Source of the DNA: Gemmatimonadota bacterium | GTDB taxonomy: Bacteria > Gemmatimonadota > Gemmatimonadetes > Longimicrobiales > Gaopeijiaceae | NCBI GenBank assembly: GCA_041390105.1 | Contig: JAWKQO010000002.1 | Location: forward strand, 620,001-684,000 | Direction of reading: 5' to 3' | DNA: 64,000 bases | Shown here: piece by piece, positions 23,017 to 32,436 of the stretch | How the letters are laid out: each line of letters starts with the position of its first letter | Position numbering within the stretch: the first letter of the stretch is position 1 | Made by a program: the position numbers and the translations under genes | Notes under the pieces: model-generated | What the model was told of the DNA's origin: nothing | The model's database searches: none | What the model saw: the letters and a program-made list of their open reading frames with translations, nothing else

Positions 23017-24465
23017 ATGAAGCGCTCCAGCCCGATGCTCCTCGCGGTGCTTTCCCTGGTGCCCGCAGCGCTCGTCGCGCAACAGCAGGACCGCTACGAC
23101 TACTGGGCCTTCAATCGGGAGTTGGTACAGCGTGGAGTCGAGGCCGTGCTGATGTGCAACGGGTTGTTCACGTCCCACCGCACGCTCGATCAGGTGTTCG
23201 ACCAGGAGCTGCGCTACGTCCGGGAGCCGGTCGGTACCGCCGCGGGCGGCGACTACGTCGTCGACTGGGACCGCAAGGCGGTTGCGATCGGCGCAGAGGG
23301 CTACGTGCCTGTCATGCGCGCGGCATTTCGTGAGGGGATCGGCTGCGTGGTGCTGGCCCCGGATCAGACGTTCGACGACATCGCCTCGCTTCCAGAGCTG
23401 ACGATGCCGCCCCTCTCGGGAGACGCTGCCACGCTTCCCTGGCCCAACGGCGATCTGGTGGCAGACCGCGGACTCCCTGCCAACGTCGATGGAGCCGCGC
23501 TGCAGGCTGCCTCCGATTGGGCGTTCAACCGGCCTACGCCTGAGCAGGTCACGCTGTCGCTCATGGTGGTCCAGAACGGACGCATCCTGCACGAGCGCTA
23601 TGCACCCGGTGTGGATGCCTCCACGCGGACGCGCACTTGGTCGACGGCGAAGAGTATCGCCGTTACGCTGATCGGCATGCTGGTGGACCAGGGTCGCATG
23701 AGCCTGGATCAGGCGCTCGACTTCGAATGGCTCCCCAAGGCCGCGTCTCCAGAGCACGATCCCCGGCGGCGTATCACGCTGCGCAACGTGCTCAACATGT
23801 CCAGCGGGCTGGAGTCCATCGACAACCAGGCGCTGGAGTACGCCACCGGGTCGGGCTTGTCCTACTGGGCCGGCGCGAGCTCTACGGTGGGCGCGCGCAG
23901 CCGTGCCCTGGTACGGGATCCGGGCTCGGTGTGGGACTACGAGAACTACGACACCTTGCTGGCCGTGTATGCGCTGAAGCTGGCCCTGGGCAACGCGCAG
24001 ACGTATCTGGAGTTTCCCCGGCGCGCGTTGTTGGACCGGATCGGTATGCGCAACACCCTGGTGAGCACCGACCGCTTTGGGGACTTCATTCTGAGCAGCC
24101 AGGTCTACACGAATGCCCGTGATCTGGCACGCTTCGGCATGCTGTATGAGCAGAACGGCGTCTGGGAGGGCCAGAGACTGCTGTCCCAGGAGTGGATCGA
24201 TTTCGTGCGCACGCCAGCTCCTGCCACGGCCGAATCCGGAAACTTCTACGGTGGTCAGTTCTGGCTGGTCCCCGACGATCGAACGGACGTCCCCAAGGAC
24301 GCCTACTCGACGGCGGGCAACCGGGGTCAGTTCGTGATCGTGGTCCCCTCGCACGACCTGGTGATCGTGCGGCGTGGCCTGGACTACGGGCGCCAGGGCT
24401 TCGATCGCTGGGACCTGACCCGCGAGGTGCTGAAGGCCGTCCGACCTCTGGCTTCGGAGAACTGA
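23017..24465 (+). CDS. Exported serine hydrolase, class C beta-lactamase family
   Basis: 482 aa, start at ATG 23017 because a signal peptide begins there (MKRSSPMLLAVLSLVPAALVAQQ). The catalytic S209-x-x-K212 motif (WSTAKS) and the Tyr motif in VWDYENYDT are present. A roughly 130-residue N-terminal extension precedes the penicillin-binding fold. These beta-lactamase-related proteins are esterases, D-aminopeptidases or unknown hydrolases rather than antibiotic resistance enzymes. A second, shorter relative lies at 27866. Confidence 0.82.
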   Translation: MKRSSPMLLAVLSLVPAALVAQQQDRYDYWAFNRELVQRGVEAVLMCNGLFTSHRTLDQVFDQELRYVREPVGTAAGGDYVVDWDRKAVAIGAEGYVPVMRAAFREGIGCVVLAPDQTFDDIASLPELTMPPLSGDAATLPWPNGDLVADRGLPANVDGAALQAASDWAFNRPTPEQVTLSLMVVQNGRILHERYAPGVDASTRTRTWSTAKSIAVTLIGMLVDQGRMSLDQALDFEWLPKAASPEHDPRRRITLRNVLNMSSGLESIDNQALEYATGSGLSYWAGASSTVGARSRALVRDPGSVWDYENYDTLLAVYALKLALGNAQTYLEFPRRALLDRIGMRNTLVSTDRFGDFILSSQVYTNARDLARFGMLYEQNGVWEGQRLLSQEWIDFVRTPAPATAESGNFYGGQFWLVPDDRTDVPKDAYSTAGNRGQFVIVVPSHDLVIVRRGLDYGRQGFDRWDLTREVLKAVRPLASEN

Positions 24466-24498
24466 GGAGCGGATCCGCGCGCGCTTGGGGGAACTCCC

Positions 24499-26952
24499 TC
24501 AGCCGTTGGCGCGCAGCGCCCGGACCGGACTGACCCGCCCGGCCCGTCGGGCCGGAATCCAGGCCGCCAGGGCGGCCACTGCCGCCAGAAGGAGCGGGAC
24601 CACCGCGAAGGCCACGGGATCGGTCACGCTCACGCCGTACAGGAGTCCGGACGCCAGCCGCGATCCCAGCAAGGCGAGCGCGAACCCCAGGACGAGCCCG
24701 ATGCCCACGAGCCGCATCCCTCCCCGCATCAGCATGCGGATCACCTGGGCGGGCTCGGCACCCAGCGACAAGCGGATCCCGACTTCACGGCTGCGGGTGG
24801 CGACGGCGTAGCTGACCACGCCGTACAGCCCTAGTGTGGCGAGGAACAACGCCAGCACACCGAAGGCCGAGATGACCCAGGCACCCAGGCGGTGCCCCAC
24901 CATCATGGTCTCGAGATGTCGCGCCATGGTCTTCTGCTCGAAGACGATGGCCTCGGGATCCATGGTTCGCAGGAGTTCCGACATGCTCAGGAGGGTGCGC
25001 TCGTCTCCGCCGTCGGTCCGGGCCACCACCGTGACGCCGGAGCGGTAGCTCTGCGAGTAGGGTTGGTAGATGAACGGCCGAGGATCTTCGCCCAGGGAGC
25101 GCACCTTCGCGTCACTCGCCACTCCGATGACGGTCGTCTCGGTGTCCCGGCCCCTCATGATCCTTCCGATCGGGTCTTGTCCCGGCCAGAACCGCTCTGC
25201 CATCGCTTGACTGACGATGGCCACGCGCGGGCCGCCCGCCTCATCGCTGAGGTCGAAGTTGCGGCCCCGCACGATTCGGACACCGGTGGCCGCGAAGAAG
25301 CCGGGGTCGACGATGGCGCGGTCGATGAGATGGTAGTCTTGGCCTGGAGGTGGCTCGACGCCGTCGATGCCCACTCCAGTCATCGAGTTGTTCAACGTGC
25401 TGAGGTGCAGATCGTCGGTCAGCCCTACCGCGCTCACGCCGGGCAGCGCCGCCACCCGGGCGACGTACTCCTGCATGAAGGCGCTTCCCTGCTCCTCGGA
25501 ATACCGTTCCGGCGGGAGCTGCATGGTGAGGACGGCAGCGGGGTCGTATCCGAATCCCGGATCGACCGCCAGGCGAGCCTGCAGGCTGCGCAGGAAGAGA
25601 CCGGCTCCCACGAGCAATGCCAGGGAAACGGCAACCTGAGAGATCACCAACATGCTGCGCAGGTTCACCCTCCGAGGTCGCCCTCCTCCGGTGCTCTCGT
25701 CTTTGAGCGTGGGTGCCACGTCGGGGCGGCTGCCCTGGAGCGCCGGGGCCAGCCCGAACATCACCGCGGCCACGACGCTGACCGCCAGTGTGAACAGGAG
25801 CACCCTTGCATCGGGCGCGAGATCGAGGGTGATCGGCAACGGCAGCGGCAGATCGGCCGCCTGCAGCGCCCGAAGAGACAGCACCGCCAGGCCGATCCCC
25901 AGCGCTCCTCCCGCAAGGCTCAGCAAGAGACTTTCCGTGAGGAGTTGGCGAACGAGTTGGCTACGCTGTGCGCCCATCGCCAGTCGGATGGCGATCTCCT
26001 TGCGGCGGTCCGCCGCTTGCGCCAGGAGGAAGCTCCCGAGGTTGGCGCAGGCGATCAGCAGCACGAGAGCCACCACCGTCAGCATCAGGATCGCTGCCGC
26101 CTGGATGAAGCGGTCCAGCATCGGGTTCATGATCACGTCGGACGTGGGAACCAGCGTGATCTCGTTGTCCGCTTGCCACTCGCCTGGATAGGTCTCCCGA
26201 AAGCCGGCTGCCCATCGAGTGGCCGCCCCCTGCGCCTGCGACACGCTCACACCGCTGGCCAAGCGGGCTTTGAGGAAGATGCTCTGGTTGCCCCGTGCCT
26301 CCAGCTCGTCCTGGTCCGCGGGCTGCAGGTGGCCGATCATCATCATCGGTGCGTAGAACGACGGGTTCAGCCCCCTCAGGTTGCCGCTGTAGGCTTTGGG
26401 TGCCACGCCGATGACTCGATAGTCGCGCCCGTACAGCGGAAGGTTCGCGCCCACCGCCTCCGGGTCACCACCGAAACGTCGCTGCCAGAACTCATATCCG
26501 AGCACAACCACCGGGTGCCCGCCTTTGGCCACGTCGTCGTCGGGCTGGATCATGCGGCCGTATTCGGCGGGAACGCCAAGCAGAGAGAACCAGTTCCCGG
26601 TCACCAGCTCGGCGGGAACCACCTCGATCTGCCCCTCCGCGTCGATCGGCACGAGTGCGAGACGGGAGGCGCCCACGTCGGTGAAGACCTCGGATGCGTC
26701 GGCCTTGAGATCGCGATAGTCGGGATAGGAGAAGGTCGCGTGCGAGAAGCCCGCCACGCTGCGATACACGTCGACCAACTCCTGGGGACGGTCCAGCGGG
26801 AGGTCGCGCAGGAGCACTGCGTTGACCAGTGTGAAGATCGCGGTGTTGGCGCCGATGCCGAGCGCCAGGGAGACGGCGGCGACCAACGTGAACACTGGCT
26901 TCTTGAGGAGTCGACGCAACGCGTAGCGAACGTCGAGGCCCAGGCGTTCCAT
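24499..26952 (-). CDS. Orphan MacB/FtsX-type ABC permease (ADOP family)
   Basis: 817 aa. N-terminal DVRYALRRLLKKPVFTLVAAVSLALGIGANTAIF is the hallmark of the ADOP permeases common in Acidobacteriota and Gemmatimonadota. The layout is TM helix, MacB-like periplasmic domain, three TM helices (about 285-400), a duplicated half with a second periplasmic domain, and three TM helices at the C-terminus (YGVVSYAVATRSREVGIRLSLGAEP). No ATPase gene adjoins it, so it must use an ATPase encoded elsewhere. Function of the family is unknown; export of a macrolide-like or lipid substrate is a guess. Confidence 0.85.
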   Translation of the reverse strand: MERLGLDVRYALRRLLKKPVFTLVAAVSLALGIGANTAIFTLVNAVLLRDLPLDRPQELVDVYRSVAGFSHATFSYPDYRDLKADASEVFTDVGASRLALVPIDAEGQIEVVPAELVTGNWFSLLGVPAEYGRMIQPDDDVAKGGHPVVVLGYEFWQRRFGGDPEAVGANLPLYGRDYRVIGVAPKAYSGNLRGLNPSFYAPMMMIGHLQPADQDELEARGNQSIFLKARLASGVSVSQAQGAATRWAAGFRETYPGEWQADNEITLVPTSDVIMNPMLDRFIQAAAILMLTVVALVLLIACANLGSFLLAQAADRRKEIAIRLAMGAQRSQLVRQLLTESLLLSLAGGALGIGLAVLSLRALQAADLPLPLPITLDLAPDARVLLFTLAVSVVAAVMFGLAPALQGSRPDVAPTLKDESTGGGRPRRVNLRSMLVISQVAVSLALLVGAGLFLRSLQARLAVDPGFGYDPAAVLTMQLPPERYSEEQGSAFMQEYVARVAALPGVSAVGLTDDLHLSTLNNSMTGVGIDGVEPPPGQDYHLIDRAIVDPGFFAATGVRIVRGRNFDLSDEAGGPRVAIVSQAMAERFWPGQDPIGRIMRGRDTETTVIGVASDAKVRSLGEDPRPFIYQPYSQSYRSGVTVVARTDGGDERTLLSMSELLRTMDPEAIVFEQKTMARHLETMMVGHRLGAWVISAFGVLALFLATLGLYGVVSYAVATRSREVGIRLSLGAEPAQVIRMLMRGGMRLVGIGLVLGFALALLGSRLASGLLYGVSVTDPVAFAVVPLLLAAVAALAAWIPARRAGRVSPVRALRANG

Positions 26953-27119
26953 GAGCGTCCTTCCGGGGGCGTGGGTGGCTTCGACGCCCTACGGACGACG
27001 TCTGCCCCCGGTTTCCGACGCTCTGCGAGCGTCGGCGTTCTTGACCTCGGCGGGTCGCCGGCAGGTGCTGCTCCCGGGTCGGATGGAGCACGGGGCGGCG
27101 GAAGGCGTATGAGAAGGCC

Positions 27120-27719
27120 ATGGACGAGATGGCGCGACGTGGGCTGCTGGTGACCCGTTGGACGGGGTACCTGGTCGGGTGGGTCGCGGTGGGGCTCCTT
27201 GTGTTCGGTTCGGTCACCCTCGAGCCCTCGGCCCACCCTTCTCCGGGGGACCTGGGAGTCCGACTGGCCGTGCGGTTGTCTCCCTGGTGGTTCTTGCTCA
27301 CGGCCATTGTCGTGAGCGCGCTCGTGCACCGAGGCCGGCGTGCGGGTTCCGCAGGACAGGTGTCGGTGGAGCCCAACACTCCGGCCCCCACTCACCTCGC
27401 GGCACCGCGCGGCTCCGGCGTGCGCCTGGTCCCTCGTGACCGCATCCGCGTCCTCGCGGCCGACGGGGACTATGTCCGGGTTGTGCACGACTCGGGCGAA
27501 GAACTCGTGCGCCGGCGCCTGCGTGATCTCGAGGATGAATTGGACCCGGCCCAATTCCAACGCGTCCACCGCTCGACCATCGTTCGCATCGAAGCCATCG
27601 TCGCCGTGCTGCGACCGGGGAGCCGGGAGCCGGCGGTGGAGCTCGACGACGGAACCGTCTGGCGCGTCAGCTCCAGCTACCGCGATGCCCTCGCCGCCCG
27701 CCTGGGGACGCCGGTCTAG
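27120..27719 (+). CDS. Membrane-anchored LytTR DNA-binding regulator
   Basis: 199 aa. Two TM helices (about 10-32 and 55-70) and then a LytTR domain from about residue 100: RDRIRVLAADGDYVRVVHDSGEELVRRRLRDLE, QFQRVHRSTIVRIEAI and a C-terminal SSSYRDALAARL. LytTR proteins bind direct repeats near promoters; coupling to membrane helices without a kinase suggests sensing through the membrane segment. The start at 27120 has a second Met 9 bases later. It is divergent from the ADOP permease; the 167-base gap holds both promoters and could be its target (inference). Confidence 0.75.
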   Translation: MDEMARRGLLVTRWTGYLVGWVAVGLLVFGSVTLEPSAHPSPGDLGVRLAVRLSPWWFLLTAIVVSALVHRGRRAGSAGQVSVEPNTPAPTHLAAPRGSGVRLVPRDRIRVLAADGDYVRVVHDSGEELVRRRLRDLEDELDPAQFQRVHRSTIVRIEAIVAVLRPGSREPAVELDDGTVWRVSSSYRDALAARLGTPV

Positions 27720-27865
27720 TCGATCGTTCGCGGTACCCCGCGGCAGATCTGCCGCATCAGCAAGCGGTTTCACCGCAATCCCCCCTGAAAGCCGTCCCCC
27801 TGCCGGGCCGAATGCCCGTAGCTTCTGGCCACGCAGTGCAGTGGCGCCTGCGAGGGAGGGTGGAG

Positions 27866-28891
27866 ATGGGTGCAGCCGTTCGGGCGGGCGCATGCCTCGC
27901 GATCGGGATCGCCGCGGCCTCGTGTGCGGCCGGTCCTGCCGATTGCTCGGGCCGCGAGCTCGCCGTGTGCATCGAGGAGGCGGGCTTCGAGGGGACGGCC
28001 TACCTCGAGCAAGGCTCGGAGGTCCTGCTCTGGCAGCGCTTCGGCGACTCCGTGGCGGTTCGCGCCGGGTCCGAGGCGCGCTACCGGATCGGATCGCTCA
28101 CGAAGAGCTTCACGGCCGCGCTCGTGCTGCGACTCGAGGAGCAGGGGAAGCTGGGTCTGTCCGATCCGCTGTCTCGTTGGATTCCGGGCTTTGCCCAGGG
28201 TGATTCCATCCGCCTCCACCACCTGTTGCACCATCAGGCCGGAATCCGGCCGTTCACCAAGGACGACTTCGATTCGCTCCGGGCGCGTTCGCTCACTCTG
28301 GAAGAGGTTGTCGAGATCCTGCGGGGGAGGGCGCTCCGCTTCCGCCCTGGAACGGACGTGGAGTACAGCGACCCGGGGTACCTGGTGCTCGGGCGCGTCG
28401 TGGAGCTTGCGACGGGGCGTGCCTGGGAGGAGGTCCTGCGGTCGGAACTGACCGGCCCTCTGGGCCTTACGTCCGTCGCCTTCGCGGAATGGGATGCGGA
28501 TGTGCCGGATCTTGCCCCAGGTCGGAACGCGGCCGGAAGTCCGGTCACGCCGGTTGACTACTCGTTCGTGCGCAGCTCCGGCGGACTGGTGGCCTCCGCG
28601 TCCGACGTCGCCCGTTGGACGCGCCTGCTTCTTGGGGGGGACGTGCTGGGCGAGACGGCAACGCACCAGTTGATGACCGCCGATCGGAACGAGTTCGGAT
28701 ACGGCTGGGTCGTGACGCAGCGGCTGGGTCGGCCGGTACTGTTCCACAACGGTCAGGTGTCCGGCTTCTTCGCGTTTACCGGGCACTTTCCCGACGACGC
28801 GGTGACCGTGGTGTTGTTGTCGAATCGGGAACGGCCGACCGGAGCGCTCGCCGCGGGGTTGGCGCGGGCGATGATGGGAGCGAAGCCATGA
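27866..28891 (+). CDS. Serine hydrolase lipoprotein, beta-lactamase family
   Basis: 341 aa from ATG 27866 (GAGGGAGGGTGGAG upstream). The leader MGAAVRAGACLAIGIAAASC has a lipobox Cys20. S77-L-T-K80 is the SxxK motif and VEYSDPGYLVLGR the Tyr motif (YSD where YSN or YAN is common). HNGQVSGFFAFTG fits the third motif region (HxG). The ATGA end overlaps the next gene, so they share an operon. Role: unknown hydrolase of cell-wall peptides or esters in the envelope. Confidence 0.8.
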   Translation: MGAAVRAGACLAIGIAAASCAAGPADCSGRELAVCIEEAGFEGTAYLEQGSEVLLWQRFGDSVAVRAGSEARYRIGSLTKSFTAALVLRLEEQGKLGLSDPLSRWIPGFAQGDSIRLHHLLHHQAGIRPFTKDDFDSLRARSLTLEEVVEILRGRALRFRPGTDVEYSDPGYLVLGRVVELATGRAWEEVLRSELTGPLGLTSVAFAEWDADVPDLAPGRNAAGSPVTPVDYSFVRSSGGLVASASDVARWTRLLLGGDVLGETATHQLMTADRNEFGYGWVVTQRLGRPVLFHNGQVSGFFAFTGHFPDDAVTVVLLSNRERPTGALAAGLARAMMGAKP

Positions 28892-29652
28892 AGCGGACGC
28901 TGCTGATCTGGCTGCTGGGGGCGGCCGTGGGTGCACCCGCCGCACACGGCCAGGAGTCGAGTCGGGCCTGGGACGTCGAGGTCAACCTGACCGGGGCCTT
29001 CGTGCGAATGGCTGGTAATCTGCTCACGGACGCGACCGTGGACCGCCTCACGGTGGGTGGTTGGGGGTGGCCGGGCGCGACTGCGGGAACGCGCCTCTCG
29101 GGTCATGTCTGGGCCGGGTACTCGTTTCAACCGGGGCTGGACCTCCACCTCTTCGAAGCGTGGGGGTTCGGTGGTCCCCGGGATGGGCACATCGAGCTGG
29201 CTCACCGTACTGGGAGCGTGCACGCGGTGTCCCTGCGAGCTGGGCCGGAGCGGGTCGGCTTGTTCGGCTCCCTGGCCATTCAGCACGCGCGGCCGACGCG
29301 CTACCACATGTCCTATACGCGCTCGGGGCCGACCGTGGCCCTGGGAAACGGCTCCTATGCGACCGACCTCGAGGTTGTCTGGCGCACTCGGCCGTCCACG
29401 TCCCTCGCCCTCGGGTTGGGCTACCGTAAAGTGCATCGTTCCGGGGTGTCGTGGACGCTCGGGATTTCCTTCCCGTTGTCCACACCACGGGTAGAGACGC
29501 CGAGCTTCGAGCCGGTGGATCGATCGATCCTCATTGCGTCTTCCGACCTGGAGGCCGCTCGCGCCTCAGTGGCATCGGAGCTCTTCTACTTGCCCGTCCT
29601 CTTCCACGTGAGCGTGGGACGCACCTGGCGAAGTGTCGCTCGGGGGCGGTGA
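28888..29652 (+). CDS. Exported hypothetical protein (probable beta-barrel)
   Basis: 254 aa, starts at ATGA overlap with the serine hydrolase. Signal peptide MKRTLLIWLLGAAVGAPAAHGQ. The mature sequence shows alternating hydrophobic strands (TGAFVRMAGNLLTD, SLALGLGYRKVHRSGVSWTLGISF) and aromatic girdle residues, consistent with an 8-strand outer-membrane barrel. No family recognised. It ends 15 bases from the stop of the histidine kinase gene on the other strand. Confidence 0.55.
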   Translation: MKRTLLIWLLGAAVGAPAAHGQESSRAWDVEVNLTGAFVRMAGNLLTDATVDRLTVGGWGWPGATAGTRLSGHVWAGYSFQPGLDLHLFEAWGFGGPRDGHIELAHRTGSVHAVSLRAGPERVGLFGSLAIQHARPTRYHMSYTRSGPTVALGNGSYATDLEVVWRTRPSTSLALGLGYRKVHRSGVSWTLGISFPLSTPRVETPSFEPVDRSILIASSDLEAARASVASELFYLPVLFHVSVGRTWRSVARGR

Positions 29653-29667
29653 CCCGGGATTCCGCGG

Positions 29668-32217
29668 TCAGTCGCTGCCGGCCGGCACCGCCACCCAGCG
29701 CTCCAAGACGCGACGCAGTTCTTCGGGACGGATGGGCTTCGGGATGTAGTCGTCCATGCCCGCCGCCAGACAACGCTCGCGATCGCCCGACATCACGTGG
29801 GCGGTCATGGCCACGATCGGCGTGGCGGCGCGGCCGCTTTCGGCACCTCGTAGCGCAGCGGTCGCTTCGTAGCCGTCCAGGCGTGGCATCTGACAATCCA
29901 TGAACACGACCGCGAAAGAACGTTGGGTGGCCAACTCCACCGCCTGTTGCCCGTCCGTGGCCAGCGTGACACGGCAGCCAAGCTTCTCCAGCATGCTGCG
30001 GGCGACCGCCTGGTTGACGGGATTGTCTTCGGCCACCAGGACGTCGACAGAGGCATCATCCCCGAACAGCGGCTCCAGCCGGAAGGGCTCCCGCACCTCG
30101 GCCACCGTCTCTCGCGTGATCAGGCGGTCCGGCGCGGAGCCGGGTGCTTGGCTGACGGCGCCCATGACTGCGATCAGGTCGCTCGCCAGGACGGGTTTGA
30201 CCAGGTACCCGGAGAAGCCGGTGCGGAGCAGCCGCTCCCGGTCTCCTGAGCGCTGGAACGACGTGAGCATGATCAACGGAGTGTCGGCGACCTCAGGGAG
30301 CTTCCGGAGCCGTTCGGCCACGTCCACACCGTCGAGGTCGGGCATCTGGTAGTCGAGCAGTACCATGCCGTAGGCGGCGCCCCGCGCGGCTGCGCGCTGG
30401 AGCATCTCGATGCCTTCCTCTCCGCGGGTCGTGACGTCGACGCGTTCCACGACGCCGCGGAGCTGCTCGGTGACCAGACGCAGGTTGACCAGACAGTCGT
30501 CGATGGCCAGGACCCGTAGGTGTCGAAGATCGACATTCCGTGGCGCGCCTGCCGGCAGCGCTGCGATCGTCAGGGGAAGCTCGAACCAGAAGACCGATCC
30601 CACGCCGACCCGGGAGCGAGCGCCAATCGTGCCCTCCATGAGCGCGACCAGGTTGCGGCAGATCGCCAGACCCAATCCGGTTCCGCTGTAGCGCCGTTTG
30701 GTCGATCCGTCCGCCTGCGTGAACTTCTCGAACAGGGTAGGGATGCGCTCGGGCTCGATGCCGATCCCGGTGTCCTTGACCTCGAAGCGGAAACGCGCTT
30801 TGCCGGGGCCGGTATCCACGGCCTGCACGCGCAGTGAGACCTGCCCATCGTGGGTGAACTTCAGCGCGTTGCCGATCAGGTTGACGAGCACCTGGCGGAT
30901 GCGGGCCGGATCGCCCACCACATGACGCGCACAGTCACCCGCATAGAAGACCGAGAGTTCGTTGTTCTGCTCTCGGGCCCGGACCTCCAGCATCCCCATC
31001 ACGTCCGCTACCGCCAACCTCAGATCGAACGGCTGTGGGTCGATGGTCAGCGCGCCCGCCTCGATCTTGGAGAAGTCGAGGATGTCGTTGATGACCGTGA
31101 GCAGTGACTCCGCGGAGCTGCGTATGGTCTCGGCGTAGTGCACCTGCTCGGATTGCAGGGGCGAGGCCAGCAGCAGGTCGGTCATGCCGATGACGCCGTT
31201 CATGGGCGTACGGATCTCGTGGCTCATGTTGGCCAGGAAATCACTCTTGGCCTGGTCGGCCCGCTCAGCCTGCCGCTTGGCGTCGCGGAGCGCGGCTTCG
31301 GTCTCGACCCGCTCGGTCACGATCGCGGAGAGGCTCAATGTGGATAGCCAGGTGGCGAGGCCAAAGACTCCCACCCAGATCAAGCTGGTCGCCATCTCGC
31401 CGCGGTACAGGGGGCCCATCCCCAGTCCGGTCCAGACCAGCGCGGACGTCACCAGGAACAGGTTGCAGATCGCCACCCAGAACGGCGTCAGTCGCAGCGC
31501 CGCCCAGATCAGGAAGGGATAGGTCAGGTACTCGATGGGGAAGCCCGTGAGGGCCTCCATCTCGGTGCTGAACGTCAGCTGCGCAGCCAACACCAGCGCC
31601 ACGGTGGCGAAGAGGGATTCGACGATGCGTTGGTGGCGAGCGTCGCGGGGGCGGCTCCAGGCCAGGGCGAAGGGGGATCCCACGATCAGGATGCCCAGTC
31701 CATGTCCGGCTGCCCACATCCACCAGACCCGCGCGAGCGCGGCGGCGGGGCGGTCGGTGGACAGGGCCAGGCCGGTCGTACCGAAGCAGGCGCCCACGGC
31801 GCCCGCCGCGAAGGCGACCAGCACGAGCGTCGAAAGCGCGCGCAGGTCGAAGGTCCGGCGCTCGAAGCGGCGGCGGAGGAGCAGGCGACGGGCTACCTCC
31901 ATTTCGGCCGCGGCGCCCAGCGCGGTGGCCAGGACGTGGGTGACCGATCCACCCGTCAGGTGCGTGACGGTGCCAGCGCCGAGGAGCGCGATGGGAAGCG
32001 CGGACCGGTCGAGCAGCACCAGGAACCCGAAGGCGATGCCACTGGGCGCGTAGACGAAGTACGCGGGCGGCACGTCCCAGGGCCCGGGACTGAGCACCGC
32101 CATTCCGATCGCGGCATAGACCGCCGCTCCGACGAGCACCAGTGCGGGGGCCCGCCACAGCCGGACCGGCTCGGCCGGCGGATCGTGTCGTCGGTTCTCG
32201 GCGTCGATCAGCGACAT
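29668..32217 (-). CDS. MASE1-like hybrid sensor histidine kinase with two receiver domains
   Basis: 849 aa from 32217. N-terminal eight or so TM helices (residues 25-300) have the MASE1-like pattern (PPAYFVYAPSGIAFGFLVLLDR). Then HisKA with the phospho-acceptor H333 in FLANMSHEIRTPMNG, an HATPase domain (NLIGNALKFTHDGQ, KDTGIGIEPERI, YSGTGLGLAICRNL), and two receiver domains: the first around LLDYQMPDLDG, the second around VFMDCQMPRLDG, each with its phospho-Asp and following Lys (SGYLVKPV, DDYIPKPI). No output regulator adjoins it. Its start lacks a good ribosome site, so a few more residues upstream cannot be excluded. A plus-strand exporter operon begins divergently. Confidence 0.85.
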   Translation of the reverse strand: MSLIDAENRRHDPPAEPVRLWRAPALVLVGAAVYAAIGMAVLSPGPWDVPPAYFVYAPSGIAFGFLVLLDRSALPIALLGAGTVTHLTGGSVTHVLATALGAAAEMEVARRLLLRRRFERRTFDLRALSTLVLVAFAAGAVGACFGTTGLALSTDRPAAALARVWWMWAAGHGLGILIVGSPFALAWSRPRDARHQRIVESLFATVALVLAAQLTFSTEMEALTGFPIEYLTYPFLIWAALRLTPFWVAICNLFLVTSALVWTGLGMGPLYRGEMATSLIWVGVFGLATWLSTLSLSAIVTERVETEAALRDAKRQAERADQAKSDFLANMSHEIRTPMNGVIGMTDLLLASPLQSEQVHYAETIRSSAESLLTVINDILDFSKIEAGALTIDPQPFDLRLAVADVMGMLEVRAREQNNELSVFYAGDCARHVVGDPARIRQVLVNLIGNALKFTHDGQVSLRVQAVDTGPGKARFRFEVKDTGIGIEPERIPTLFEKFTQADGSTKRRYSGTGLGLAICRNLVALMEGTIGARSRVGVGSVFWFELPLTIAALPAGAPRNVDLRHLRVLAIDDCLVNLRLVTEQLRGVVERVDVTTRGEEGIEMLQRAAARGAAYGMVLLDYQMPDLDGVDVAERLRKLPEVADTPLIMLTSFQRSGDRERLLRTGFSGYLVKPVLASDLIAVMGAVSQAPGSAPDRLITRETVAEVREPFRLEPLFGDDASVDVLVAEDNPVNQAVARSMLEKLGCRVTLATDGQQAVELATQRSFAVVFMDCQMPRLDGYEATAALRGAESGRAATPIVAMTAHVMSGDRERCLAAGMDDYIPKPIRPEELRRVLERWVAVPAGSD

Positions 32218-32436
32218 GTCGGAGTGCACGTGGCGGACGGGGGCCCGAAGCCACCGCAATGTGGCAAGAAACGGTCCTCCGCCCTTCTGGGGGGCCGCCA
32301 CTGGGTCCCCGCGGACGGATCGCACGTCTCCACTTGAGTCTCGGCGGGCGACGCGATGGCCTTCAGGGACCCGCTGATCCCCGACCCGAGGTTCCTGCGC
32401 GTCGAGGGGGAGGTGTCTCCTCGGAGCGGAGCGGGG

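Noticed and set aside
23017..28891. The two serine hydrolases as antibiotic-resistance beta-lactamases
   Set aside because: They have the SxxK fold but belong to the broad class C-like esterase/peptidase group; no resistance-specific features are visible.
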